Shown here: positions 1 through 8,432 of the stretch, in pieces
How positions within the stretch are numbered: the stretch's first letter is position 1
How the letters are laid out: each line of letters opens with the position of its first letter
Assembly: GCA_938044775.1 (NCBI GenBank)
Contig: CALIOE010000009.1
Coordinates: 43,555 to 107,554 of the forward strand
Length of the DNA: 64,000 bases
Direction of reading: 5' to 3'
Origin: an uncultured Rhizobiaceae group bacterium
GTDB lineage: Bacteria > Pseudomonadota > Alphaproteobacteria > Rhizobiales > Rhizobiaceae
Translations under genes and position numbers: made by a program
Notes under the pieces: model-generated
What the model was told of the DNA's origin: nothing
The model's input: only the letters and a program-made list of their open reading frames with translations
Databases searched by the model: none

Positions 1-1568
1 CCGAACGCCTCGTGCAGCTCGATCCCGTAGCCATTGCCGCCGCCGCCCTTGTTGTGGGCACCCTGAATTGAGATTCCGGAGACGGTCGCACCGATAGTAC
101 TGGATAGATTGAGCGCCGTGCTGGCCACATCGGTAAACGAAATATCAGAAACTTCTATTCCCGATGTGTTGTTGAGCAAAAGGGCGCTTGTGCCTTCGTA
201 GAGTGTTTGGGTATTGGCAAACGCGTAGGCATCGGTCTGCCCCAATGCGTATGTGAGGGCAAAACCCGACAGCGAAACGCCACTGACCACATCCATCGAA
301 TAATAGCGTCCTTCGCCGGCTTCCATGTCATAGAGCAAGGGAGTGTCCAGCGTGACAGTGTTTCCAACAACGCTCTCGACAATATGAATGCTTTCCCTGA
401 ACGGACGAAAAACAGCCTCGTCCATGGAGACATTGTCCCAGCCGTTGGCATCGAGATAGGCTTGCGTATTCGGTTGCTGCACATAAATCGCATCACCGGC
501 CTGGAAGCCGTGACCGTCACGCAACGAGATCTGACTGTCACCAACCGTGCCCCCGTCTGGAATCGTGCTGACATAGGCGTTGCCGCCACCCTCGACAACA
601 ATGCCATTGCCACCTGTGCCGGCCGCAAAGTCGAATACAATGCCGGTACTTTCATCTTCGCCGCGAATCGAGACGTTGTCGCGTCCGATGCTGATCGTCT
701 CTGAAAAAATGTGGTTTCCCGAGGCAAGAACAAAGACTGTTCCGTCACCTGCAGCGGCCAGCATGCTGTTCAGCTCCGCCGCCGTTGTGCCGACCTGCAC
801 CAAAACCACTGGCGGACCATCAGGGATCGGGTTGCCGTCCAGTGTGAAATTGGTTGCGTCAAGATCGGCCAACGCAACAGCCTTCAAGACCACGGCGTCA
901 CCACTACCGAAATCGAACACGACATCGCCATTGACCCCGGATGCAGAAGCAAGCAGCTCATCAAGACTGTCAAAAGTCATGCCTTCGAACGCAATTTTAT
1001 CCTCTGTCGCTTTGAAGTTTTGTATGGTGTCGGATCCGTAGCCCGTTTCAAAATGGAACGTATCGGCGCCGCCTGACGTGCTGGCCACGAGCATATCGTC
1101 ACCGCCACCGCCGTCGATGAGCATACCGCCCGCTCCGGCTATGATCGTGTCGCCCTTTATCCCTCCCTGGACGTTCAAGCTCGAATTGTCGGCAAGCGTG
1201 ACATGATTTGCGACAGCGTCAGACAGGCTGACAGTTCCCTCACCGTCAAGAATAAGCGTGCCGTTGCTATAGGCTTTTGCCGTAAGCTCGATGGGACCTG
1301 TATCACCGAAGGTCATGGTCAAAACGTTGCCGTCCGCCTGACGCAGCATGGACCCCTTTACATTGATGCTCAGGGCGCCGGAAATACCTGTAAAATCCAG
1401 TTCCTCAACGCGCCGCAATCGGTCGTAGGCGCCGCGATCGAACACATAGTCGGTGTCGGAAGTGATCTTGAGAACATCGTATCCCGACCGCCCCCGAACG
1501 ACGCCGCTCACCAACGCGTCTCCCGACAGCTCGAATATATCGTTCCCGTTTGTCCCATTGTGGATCAT
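1..1568 (-). CDS. RTX-like calcium-binding / right-handed beta-helix protein, N-terminal part (cut by window edge)
   Basis: The minus strand is open without a stop from an ATG at 1568 to the left edge (522 codons); the C-terminus lies outside. An SD-like GAGGGAG precedes the ATG by about 7 bases. The N-terminus has RTX-type Gly/Asp turns (GTNGNDIFEL, near residue 160 GGGGDDMLV, then GADTFHFETGYGSDTI), as in calcium-binding proteins exported by type I secretion. After about residue 240 come Gly/Asn-rich strand repeats (DNVSIRGEDESTG, NNTSGIEVSDISF) typical of pectate-lyase-like parallel beta-helices. There is no Sec signal peptide, which fits type I secretion. It is probably a secreted surface or polysaccharide-active protein; substrate unknown. 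A mannuronan-epimerase-like architecture is possible but unproven. Confidence 0.75.
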   Translation of the reverse strand, partial: MIHNGTNGNDIFELSGDALVSGVVRGRSGYDVLKITSDTDYVFDRGAYDRLRRVEELDFTGISGALSINVKGSMLRQADGNVLTMTFGDTGPIELTAKAYSNGTLILDGEGTVSLSDAVANHVTLADNSSLNVQGGIKGDTIIAGAGGMLIDGGGGDDMLVASTSGGADTFHFETGYGSDTIQNFKATEDKIAFEGMTFDSLDELLASASGVNGDVVFDFGSGDAVVLKAVALADLDATNFTLDGNPIPDGPPVVLVQVGTTAAELNSMLAAAGDGTVFVLASGNHIFSETISIGRDNVSIRGEDESTGIVFDFAAGTGGNGIVVEGGGNAYVSTIPDGGTVGDSQISLRDGHGFQAGDAIYVQQPNTQAYLDANGWDNVSMDEAVFRPFRESIHIVESVVGNTVTLDTPLLYDMEAGEGRYYSMDVVSGVSLSGFALTYALGQTDAYAFANTQTLYEGTSALLLNNTSGIEVSDISFTDVASTALNLSSTIGATVSGISIQGAHNKGGGGNGYGIELHEAF

Positions 1569-1645
1569 TTTTGCCGCTCCCTCGACGCCTGACGCCTTTT
1601 TTGCCCCGTCAAGACAGACTGGAGCAAAAGTCGGGCCAGAGTCTA

Positions 1646-1674
1646 ATGGTTAACGAACTATGTCGATTAACCAT
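1646..1674. promoter_or_regulatory. Inverted pair of TTAACCAT (CtrA-like) half-sites
   Basis: ATGGTTAA (1646-1653) and TTAACCAT (1667-1674) form a perfect 8-bp inverted repeat with 21 bp between centres. The repeat centre (1660) coincides with the middle of the 182-bp divergent region between the RTX gene and ubiE. TTAACCAT matches the half-site reported for the alphaproteobacterial cell-cycle regulator CtrA. That CtrA binds here is inference. Confidence 0.5.
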
Positions 1675-1750
1675 CGGGTGCAAAGTGGCGCATGGTGTTT
1701 GGTGATTGCTTTACCTATATAAAGGCCGATCAGGAAGAACGGGCCATAAC

Positions 1751-2539
1751 ATGACCAGCCAGCGAGACAGTTCACGCGCAAGAGCAGCCGGCGAAATGAG
1801 CACGGCCTACGGATTCGAGCAGGTTGCAGAGGGCCAAAAGCAAGAGAAGGTCGACACCGTTTTTCACTCCGTCGCGCGCCGCTACGACCTCATGAACGAC
1901 TTCATGTCGGCCGGGGTGCATCGGGCCTGGAAAAGCGCAATGGTGGCCAAAGCAGCGCCATCAAAACACGCTCAATGGCATTCTCTTGACGTCGCCGGCG
2001 GCACTGGAGACGTGGCGTTTCGAATTGTCGAGGCCTCGGACCGCAATGCTCACGTGACCGTTTTAGACATCAATGGTTCAATGCTTGAAGTCGGTCGTGA
2101 ACGCGCTCAGAAAAATGGCCTTGCTGCAAATGTCGACTTTGTCGAAGCCAATGCCGAAGAGCTGCCTTTCAATGACAATACATTCGACGCCTATACGGTT
2201 GCATTCGGCATTCGCAATGTACCGCGCATGGATATTGCGCTGCGGGAAGCCTATCGCGTGTTGAAACCGGGCGGACAGATATTGTGCCTGGAATTTTCAG
2301 AGGTTGATGTGCCACTGCTGGATCGATTTTACGATGCCTGGTCATTCAATGCGATTCCGCGAATTGGAAAGATGGTCACAGGCGACGCTGAGAGCTATCA
2401 ATATCTGGTTGAATCGATCCGCAAGTTTCCGAACCAGCAGAGCTTCGCCAACGTCCTCCGCGAGGCAGGTTTCTCCCGCGTGGATTTTCGAAACATGACC
2501 GGCGGTATCGCTGCACTTCACACGGGCTGGAAGACTTAA
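1751..2539 (+). CDS. ubiE: Demethylmenaquinone/2-polyprenyl-6-methoxy-benzoquinol C-methyltransferase UbiE
   Basis: Catalyses the SAM-dependent C-methylation step of ubiquinone biosynthesis. The 258-residue product has the UbiE hallmarks: [19 protein letters not shown] near residue 35, the SAM-binding LDVAGGTGD near residue 80, and the family block [11 protein letters not shown] followed by RVLKPGG. The reading frame extends upstream to 1706, but homologues begin near the ATG at 1751, with AGGAAG about 13 bases before it; ATG 1796 is a second option. It is followed after 9 bases by ubiB, so the pair is probably one operon with coaBC. Confidence 0.95.
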   Translation: MTSQRDSSRARAAGEMSTAYGFEQVAEGQKQEKVDTVFHSVARRYDLMNDFMSAGVHRAWKSAMVAKAAPSKHAQWHSLDVAGGTGDVAFRIVEASDRNAHVTVLDINGSMLEVGRERAQKNGLAANVDFVEANAEELPFNDNTFDAYTVAFGIRNVPRMDIALREAYRVLKPGGQILCLEFSEVDVPLLDRFYDAWSFNAIPRIGKMVTGDAESYQYLVESIRKFPNQQSFANVLREAGFSRVDFRNMTGGIAALHTGWKT

Positions 2540-2548
2540 GCAACCACC

Positions 2549-4126
2549 ATGAAATCCGTCTTTGCATTCTTCTCGCTTCTCAAGGCGGTCTATGTGCTGA
2601 TGCGAGAAGGCGTCATCACGGCCTTGCCGGATGAGGGTGCGCCGCCGCCGGTCGTGTTCCTGAAAAGCGTGGCGCGGATCGTTCGCCGCCGTCGTGGCAA
2701 AGATGTTACCCAATCTGATATTCTTGCAAGGGCCCTCGACCGGCTTGGGCCCAGCTGGGTCAAACTTGGGCAGTTCCTGGCCACACGACCCGATGTTGTG
2801 GGCAGCTCCATCGCGCGCGACCTGGAATTATTGCAGGACCGGATGGATGCGTTTTCGACCCCCGAAGCGCGAAAAATGATCGAGGCAACACTTGGCCGTA
2901 AGGTGGATGACCTGTTCGTCGAGTTTGGCGATCCCGTTGCTGCTGCATCGATTGCTCAGGTCCACCGGGCAAAAGTGAAGGACCGTGACGGCGAGCGGGA
3001 GGTGGCGGTCAAGGTTATCCGTCCAGGTGTGCGTGAACGGTTCGCTTATGACATCGATGTGTTCTACACGGCCGCCCGCACGCTGAGCCGTATGATTCCG
3101 GCCATGCGCCGACTGATGCTGGTGGAGAGCGTTGCCATGCTGGAGCAGTCTGCGACCCTGGAAATGGAGTTGCGCTTCGAGGCGGCGGCATTTTCGGAGA
3201 TGTCCGACAACACCAAGGATGATGCAGGTTTCCGGCTACCGGCCATCGACTGGCAGCGATCAGGCCGTGACTGTGTGACAATGGAATGGGTCGACGGCAT
3301 AAAGATGAACAATATGGAGGCTTTGCGGGCTTCCGGGCATGATCTGAAAGCCGTTGCGAACACTCTGAACCAGTCTTTTCTGCGCCAGGCTTTGCGTGAC
3401 GGGTTTTTCCATGCCGACTTGCATCCGGGCAATCTTTTCCTCGCCTCCGACGGCGACATAGTCGCCGTGGATCTGGGAATAGCCGGACGCTTGAGCAAAC
3501 CCGAACGACGGTTTCTCGGCGAAATTCTTTATGGCTTCATCGAGCGCGACTATCGGCGGGTTGCGGAAGTTCACATCGAGGCCGGCTATGTACCGGCCGA
3601 CAAAGACGTCGACAGTTTTGCCCAGGCTTTGCGCGCGGTAGGAGAGCCCATCTACGGCAAGACCGCCGAGGACATTTCAATGAGCAGCCTTTTGGCGCTG
3701 CTCTTCGAAATCACCGAGATGTTTGACATGAAGACGCAACCGCAACTGCTGCTGTTGCAGAAGACCATGGTTGTCGTAGAGGGCGTCGCCCGTAAGCTCG
3801 ACCCCCAGTTCAACATGTGGACATCCGGCGGGCCGGTAGTTGTGCCCTATGTCAGCCGCCTGATCGGTCCGATCGGCAGGCTGGACGAGGCACGGGACGG
3901 TCTTCATGCCGCCAGCCGCCTGTTGCGGCAGGCACCCGAATTCGTGAAGCGTACGGAGGCTCTGTCAGCGGAGATTGACTTGATGGCCAAACATGGAGTG
4001 CGTCTGGATAAGCCAACCATCGATGCCATCGGCAAGGCAGAAGCTCGCCATTCCAGGTCGGGGCGGCTTGCCCTGTGGCTGATCGCGGTCAGCCTGTTGG
4101 CTTTGGTTTGGAAACAGTTCGTGTAG
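2549..4126 (+). CDS. ubiB: Ubiquinone biosynthesis ABC1/ADCK-type kinase-like protein UbiB
   Basis: A 525-residue atypical protein-kinase-like ATPase needed for ubiquinone synthesis, thought to help extract lipid intermediates from the membrane. The sequence shows the family KxGQ motif (VKLGQFLATRPD near residue 71), the alanine-rich nucleotide loop AASIAQVHRA near 132, HADLHPGN near 288 and VDLGIAGR near 307. A hydrophobic helix near 506-523 (LALWLIAVSLLALVWK) fits the C-terminal membrane anchor. It lies between ubiE and coaBC with gaps of about 9 bases on each side, typical of one transcription unit. Confidence 0.95.
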   Translation: MKSVFAFFSLLKAVYVLMREGVITALPDEGAPPPVVFLKSVARIVRRRRGKDVTQSDILARALDRLGPSWVKLGQFLATRPDVVGSSIARDLELLQDRMDAFSTPEARKMIEATLGRKVDDLFVEFGDPVAAASIAQVHRAKVKDRDGEREVAVKVIRPGVRERFAYDIDVFYTAARTLSRMIPAMRRLMLVESVAMLEQSATLEMELRFEAAAFSEMSDNTKDDAGFRLPAIDWQRSGRDCVTMEWVDGIKMNNMEALRASGHDLKAVANTLNQSFLRQALRDGFFHADLHPGNLFLASDGDIVAVDLGIAGRLSKPERRFLGEILYGFIERDYRRVAEVHIEAGYVPADKDVDSFAQALRAVGEPIYGKTAEDISMSSLLALLFEITEMFDMKTQPQLLLLQKTMVVVEGVARKLDPQFNMWTSGGPVVVPYVSRLIGPIGRLDEARDGLHAASRLLRQAPEFVKRTEALSAEIDLMAKHGVRLDKPTIDAIGKAEARHSRSGRLALWLIAVSLLALVWKQFV

Positions 4127-4135
4127 ACTGAAATT

Positions 4136-5371
4136 ATGACAGACTCTTCCAGCCCCGTACAATTCCGTTCAATTCTGCTGATCATCAGCGGTGGCATTGC
4201 TGCCTACAAGTCTCTCGATCTGATCCGCAGGCTGCGCGAGCGGGGGGCGAAAGTGCGGGTGGTCATGACAGCGGCCGCACAGCAATTCGTCACCCCAATG
4301 ACTGTTGGAGCGCTGACCGCGGACCGTGTGTTTACCGATTTGTGGGATCGGGAGGCAGAACAGGACATCGGCCATATTCGACTGGCAAGAGAGGCCGATC
4401 TGATCATTGTCGCACCGGCAACCGCCGACCTGATGGCGAAAATGGCGAACGGACTTGCGGATGACCTGGCTTCAGCTGTTCTGCTGGCCAGCGACAGTCC
4501 GGTGCTGGTTGCACCAGCCATGAACCCAGCCATGTGGTCGCATCCGGCAACGCGGCGCAATTGCGAGACTCTGGCTGGAGACGGCCTCTCATTTGTCGGA
4601 CCAAACGAAGGGGAGATGGCCGAGAGCGGCGAGGCCGGTCTGGGGCGAATGGCAGAACCGATGGAAGTCGTCGAGGCGGCAGAGATATTGCTGGACGACC
4701 GTCCCCGACCGCTTGCCGGAAGACGGGCCGTGGTCACCTCTGGCCCTACCCGTGAGGCGATAGACCCGGTCCGCTACATATCCAACCACTCGTCCGGGAA
4801 ACAGGGGCACGCCATCGCAGAGCATCTGGCGCAAGCGGGGGCAGAAGTCATCCTTGTTTCCGGGCCGGTTGGTATCCCGGATCCGCGAGATGTAACGGTG
4901 GTCGACGTGACATCTGCGTTGGAGATGCAACAGGCGGTTGAGAAGGCTCTGCCTGCTGATATCGCCGTTTTTGTAGCTGCTGTGGCCGACTGGCGCATGG
5001 ACGAGCAGGCCGGCGAGAAAATCAAGAAAACAAGTGACAGCGGCGCGCCCGAGCTTCGGATGGTCGAAAATCCCGATATTCTTAAGGGGATCGGAACAAG
5101 ACAATCCCAACGGCCCGAACTGGTTGTGGGATTTGCCGCGGAAACCGAGAAGCTCGTTGAGCATGCCCGCGCCAAGCTGGCAAAAAAGGGCGCCGACTGG
5201 ATTGTCGCAAACGACGTTTCGGCTGAAAACGGTGTTTTCGGTGGCGACGCCAATACCGTGGTGCTGGTTAGCAAAAGCGGCGACGAGCAATGGGAAAAAG
5301 CATCAAAATCCGAGATTGCAGCACGCCTGGTAGAGCGCATAGCGCAAAGACTTGAACAGATTTCGGTTTAG
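4136..5371 (+). CDS. coaBC: Bifunctional phosphopantothenoylcysteine decarboxylase / phosphopantothenate-cysteine ligase
   Basis: The fused Dfp/CoaBC enzyme makes 4'-phosphopantetheine for coenzyme A from phosphopantothenate, cysteine and CTP. The 411-residue length matches the usual fusion. The N-terminal flavoprotein half (about 1-185) carries GGIAAYKSLDLIRRL, APATADLMAKMANGLADDL and the substrate motif APAMNPAMW. The C-terminal CTP-dependent ligase half carries TSGPTREAIDPVRYISN, HSSGKQGHAIAEH and VAAVADWR. It starts 9 bases after ubiB and ends convergent to the dehydrogenase gene. Confidence 0.95.
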   Translation: MTDSSSPVQFRSILLIISGGIAAYKSLDLIRRLRERGAKVRVVMTAAAQQFVTPMTVGALTADRVFTDLWDREAEQDIGHIRLAREADLIIVAPATADLMAKMANGLADDLASAVLLASDSPVLVAPAMNPAMWSHPATRRNCETLAGDGLSFVGPNEGEMAESGEAGLGRMAEPMEVVEAAEILLDDRPRPLAGRRAVVTSGPTREAIDPVRYISNHSSGKQGHAIAEHLAQAGAEVILVSGPVGIPDPRDVTVVDVTSALEMQQAVEKALPADIAVFVAAVADWRMDEQAGEKIKKTSDSGAPELRMVENPDILKGIGTRQSQRPELVVGFAAETEKLVEHARAKLAKKGADWIVANDVSAENGVFGGDANTVVLVSKSGDEQWEKASKSEIAARLVERIAQRLEQISV

Positions 5372-5391
5372 CCTGCAGCCTTCAACGAAGG

Positions 5392-6393
5392 TCAGTCGCG
5401 ACCGGGCAACACCCTGTCCGGCGGCCGGTGGCCATCGACAAAAGTCTGGATGTTGATCAGCACTTTGTCGCCCATCTCCATGCGCCCTTCGATCGTGGCG
5501 GATCCCATGTGAGGCAACATGACCAGCTTGCCAACTTCGGCCAGTTTACGCATGCGTGGCGAGACTGCAGGCTCATGCTCGAATACGTCCAGCGCGGCAC
5601 CAGCAAGCGCGCCGGATTCGAGTGCCGCTACCAGCGCCTTTTCATCAATAATGTCACCGCGGGCTGCGTTGACGATGTAGGAGCCCTTTTGAAGGAGTTT
5701 CAGCCGCCTCTCCGCCAGCAGATGATAGGTGGCAGGCGTGGCTGGGCAATTGATAGAAATGATATCCATGCGGGAAAGCATCTGATCCAGACTTTCCCAA
5801 TAGACCGCTTCCAGTTCCTGCTCCAGGTCCGGATGAGCCCGCTGGCGGTTATGATAATGTATCGCCAGGCCAAAAGCCTTTGCCCTGCGTGCAACGGCCG
5901 AGCCGATGCGGCCCATACCGACGATGCCCAGTCGTTTGCCTGTGATCCGCTTTCCAAGCATCCAGGTTGGCGACCACCCTGCCCAACCGCTATCAGGATT
6001 GGTCATTATGACCGCGCCTTCCACAAGACGGCGGGGTACAGCCAGCATCATTGCCATGATCATATCGGCCGTGTCGTCGGTGAGCACCCTGGGGGTGTTG
6101 GTGACGGTAATGCCCTTGTCGGCTGCGGCCTTGATATCGATGTTGTCCGTGCCATTGCCGAAATTTGCGATCAGTTTCAGCTGGTCGCCAGCCTGAGCAA
6201 TGACATTGGCGTCAACATCATCACTAACCGTAGGCACAAGCACATCCGCTGTTTTCACCGCTTCCACTAATTGTGGCTGCGTGAAAGGCTCATCGGTCAG
6301 ATTGAGTTTGGTGCTGAACAGTTCACGCATGCGCGTTTCCACTGCATCCGGCAAGCGCCGGGTAACAACAACATTGGCCCGCTTGCCTGTCAC
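5392..6393 (-). CDS. D-2-hydroxyacid dehydrogenase (glyoxylate/hydroxypyruvate reductase type)
   Basis: A 333-residue NAD(P)-dependent D-isomer 2-hydroxyacid dehydrogenase, probably reducing glyoxylate or hydroxypyruvate. The nucleotide-binding motif GMGRIGSAVARRAKAFG lies mid-protein, and the catalytic trio is visible as Arg in NAARGDIIDE, Glu in FEHEP, and His in LPHMGSAT. The start is the GTG at 6393 (GTGACAGGC), with AGGACGG about 12 bases upstream. Substrate choice within the family cannot be read from sequence. The upstream region is shared with the divergent SH3 gene and carries TTAACCA repeats. Confidence 0.85.
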   Translation of the reverse strand: MTGKRANVVVTRRLPDAVETRMRELFSTKLNLTDEPFTQPQLVEAVKTADVLVPTVSDDVDANVIAQAGDQLKLIANFGNGTDNIDIKAAADKGITVTNTPRVLTDDTADMIMAMMLAVPRRLVEGAVIMTNPDSGWAGWSPTWMLGKRITGKRLGIVGMGRIGSAVARRAKAFGLAIHYHNRQRAHPDLEQELEAVYWESLDQMLSRMDIISINCPATPATYHLLAERRLKLLQKGSYIVNAARGDIIDEKALVAALESGALAGAALDVFEHEPAVSPRMRKLAEVGKLVMLPHMGSATIEGRMEMGDKVLINIQTFVDGHRPPDRVLPGRD

Positions 6394-6421
6394 TGTGAAG
6401 AAACCGTCCTAATGCAATTTG

Positions 6422-6453
6422 TTAACCATAGTTTTTGAAGCCAATTTAACCAA
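6422..6453. promoter_or_regulatory. Direct repeat of TTAACCA (CtrA-like half-sites)
   Basis: TTAACCAT (6422-6429) and TTAACCAA (6446-6453) are direct repeats 24 bp apart in the divergent region between the dehydrogenase (start 6393) and the SH3 gene. They match the alphaproteobacterial CtrA half-site. Function is inferred from sequence match and position only. Confidence 0.35.
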
Positions 6454-6575
6454 GCTGCTCGATCATGTCGAAACTGGGCGGCCACAAAACCTGCCGCCAT
6501 TTCTAACAGACAAAAGCCGGAACGCAATGGCGGGGGCCATAGCATTGGAAGGCTGTAAAAGGGGTGACATCGGCC

Positions 6576-7178
6576 GTGAATCAATCGATCAGTATTTTCC
6601 GCAGAGGTATTTCTGTTTTCTTCATTCTGTGTTTGGCCGCTTTGGGACTCACGCTGGGTGAGATCGCTGCCAAGACATCATCTGCAAATGCCGAAGATTT
6701 GCAGCGTCTGGGCCGTGAAACCGGCCTGCCACTTCCCCGATTTGTCAGCCTGAAAGCCAAAGCTGTCAATCTACGCGTCGGGCCCGGCCGGAAATACGGA
6801 ATTTCCTGGCTCTATAAAAAACGTGGCCTGCCTGTGGAAGTTATCCAGGAATTCGATCAGTGGCGCCGGATCAGAGATTCAGAAGGAACAACCGGCTGGG
6901 TTCTGCACTCACTCCTGTCAAGCAGGCGCACAGCCCTGGTAGCTCCATGGGAGAAAGCTGAACCGCTTGAAGGCCGGCAACAGGATGCGGCATTCTTCGA
7001 TGCACGCAACTCGGCAAGTGACACGTCATCCACCATTGCGAAGGTTCAGGCCGGATTGCTGGTCAGTGTCGAGAGCTGCGACAAAGGCTGGTGCGCGATT
7101 GAGGCCCACAGCACACGTGCCTGGATGAAGCAGGAAATGCTCTGGGGCGTCTATCCCAATGAAATGGTAGACGGCTGA
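6576..7178 (+). CDS. SH3 domain-containing periplasmic protein
   Basis: An exported protein of about 200 residues. An N-terminal hydrophobic segment (FFILCLAALGLTLGEIAA) ends near SANA, resembling a signal peptide. Two bacterial SH3-like modules follow: the first contains LKAKAVNLRVGPGRKYGISW and GTTGWVLHSLL, the second a divergent copy ending CAIEAHSTRAWMKQEMLWGVYP. Such domains bind cell-wall peptides or ligands; the exact role is unknown. The frame opens at GTG 6564, but AAGGGG sits about 9-10 bases before the GTG at 6576, so I prefer that start. In Hyphomicrobiales this gene commonly sits between the hydroxyacid dehydrogenase and irr. Confidence 0.8.
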   Translation: MNQSISIFRRGISVFFILCLAALGLTLGEIAAKTSSANAEDLQRLGRETGLPLPRFVSLKAKAVNLRVGPGRKYGISWLYKKRGLPVEVIQEFDQWRRIRDSEGTTGWVLHSLLSSRRTALVAPWEKAEPLEGRQQDAAFFDARNSASDTSSTIAKVQAGLLVSVESCDKGWCAIEAHSTRAWMKQEMLWGVYPNEMVDG

Positions 7179-7181
7179 CCG

Positions 7182-7628
7182 TCAGCTCTTCTCACGCAGG
7201 CGTACAATCACGTCAACACGTGCGATTTCCATACCCTCAGGCGGTGAAGGCAGATCTGTTACGTTGATGTGCGACGCCGGTACGTCCACCACGCGATTCT
7301 CGTCTTCAATGTAGAAGTGGTGATGGTGACTGGTGTTTGTGTCGAAATAGGTCTTGGCCGAGTCGATTGCCACGGCACGAAGCAAGCCGGCCTCGTTGAA
7401 CTGATGCAAGGTGTTGTAGACCGTCGCCAAAGATACCGACATATCTGCATTCAGCGCTTCTTCGTGAAGTGCCTCAGCCGAAATGTGCCGATTTCCCTTC
7501 GAGAACAGCAAATGAGCCAATGACAGCCGCTGTCGTGTTGGGCGCAATCCCGCACCGCGCAAACGATCACTAATACCTGAAATGTCAGTATCTTTCATGG
7601 ATATGTCAGCGTTTCTGTTGCTTGTCAT
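7182..7628 (-). CDS. irr: Fur-family iron/heme-responsive regulator Irr
   Basis: A 148-residue Fur-superfamily transcriptional regulator. The winged-helix part contains LRPTRQRLSLAHLLF, NRHISAEALHEEA and SLATVYNTLHQFNEAGLLR; the regulatory part has TSHHHHFYIED, the histidine run that binds heme in Irr. The N-terminal cysteine heme-regulatory motif of Bradyrhizobium Irr is absent, as in rhizobial Irr. Adjacency to fabA-fabB is the conserved Hyphomicrobiales arrangement. The frame extends to 7673, but ATG 7628 gives an Irr-sized protein; ATG 7598 is also possible. It ends 3 bases from the convergent SH3 gene. Confidence 0.9.
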   Translation of the reverse strand: MTSNRNADISMKDTDISGISDRLRGAGLRPTRQRLSLAHLLFSKGNRHISAEALHEEALNADMSVSLATVYNTLHQFNEAGLLRAVAIDSAKTYFDTNTSHHHHFYIEDENRVVDVPASHINVTDLPSPPEGMEIARVDVIVRLREKS

Positions 7629-7855
7629 CGTTTGTGCTCTGGCGTCGCGCGTCAAGACGTGCTCCGTGCCCAACAGGATAGGTCAGCGGTGCAGTTGCCG
7701 CAAGATGCAACATTTGTCTGGGTAAACCGACAAATCGTCGCAAATTTGCCGGGCCGCTGTTTGACCCGATTATCCATGCACGGTACAGCCAAGGCTAGGC
7801 AAATGCCGCACAATTGTGCAAACGCAGTACTGGAATACAGGTCGGGCTTCCCAAT

Positions 7856-8359
7856 ATGCATGAACAAAAGTCAAACTACTCGCACGAAGAGGTTTTGAGT
7901 TGCGGGCGCGGCGAAATGTTTGGACCCGGGAACGCTCAATTGCCGTTGCCCCCCATGCTGATGTTCGACCGGATTACCGACGTCTCGGAAGGCGGCGGAC
8001 AACACGACAAAGGATATATTCGAGCAGATTTCAAGATTCACAAGGATTTGTGGTTCTTCCCCTGCCATTTTCAGGGCGATCCGGTCATGCCGGGATGCCT
8101 GGGGCTGGATGCTTTGTGGCAGTTGACCGGATTCTATCTGGGTTGGCTCGGTGAACCTGGAAAAGGCCGCGCCATATCCACCGGCGAGGTCAAGTTTACG
8201 GGCATGATAACACCTGAAACCAAGCTGGTTGAGTTTGAAATTGACTTCAAGCGGGTCATGAGAGGGCGGCTTGTGCTCGGCATTGCTGACGGCGCGGTCA
8301 AGGCTGACGGGGAAACCGTGTTCACAGCAAAAGACTTGCGCGTGGGTCTTTTCAAGTAG
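7856..8359 (+). CDS. fabA: 3-hydroxydecanoyl-ACP dehydratase/isomerase FabA
   Basis: Dehydrates beta-hydroxydecanoyl-ACP and isomerises trans-2 to cis-3-decenoyl-ACP, the entry to unsaturated fatty acids. The 167-residue length is close to the E. coli enzyme. The hotdog-fold active-site region [20 protein letters not shown] contains the catalytic His and Asp, and [20 protein letters not shown] is the conserved N-terminal block. The frame opens at a TTG (7814), but homologues start at the ATG at 7856. It is divergent from irr and followed by fabB and fabI. Confidence 0.95.
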   Translation: MHEQKSNYSHEEVLSCGRGEMFGPGNAQLPLPPMLMFDRITDVSEGGGQHDKGYIRADFKIHKDLWFFPCHFQGDPVMPGCLGLDALWQLTGFYLGWLGEPGKGRAISTGEVKFTGMITPETKLVEFEIDFKRVMRGRLVLGIADGAVKADGETVFTAKDLRVGLFK

Positions 8360-8432
8360 TTTTCCACGACATAAAACCGCCCACAACGGTAGGTACCGAA
8401 GCCATGTCGGGCAATATTAAGGGGAGTGCGGC

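Noticed and set aside
4589..5290. 233-codon minus-strand ORF over coaBC
   Set aside because: Antisense shadow; coaBC carries the conserved residues.
5428..6270. Long plus-strand ORF (280 codons) over the hydroxyacid dehydrogenase
   Set aside because: It is the antisense shadow of a gene with clear catalytic motifs and has no family features.
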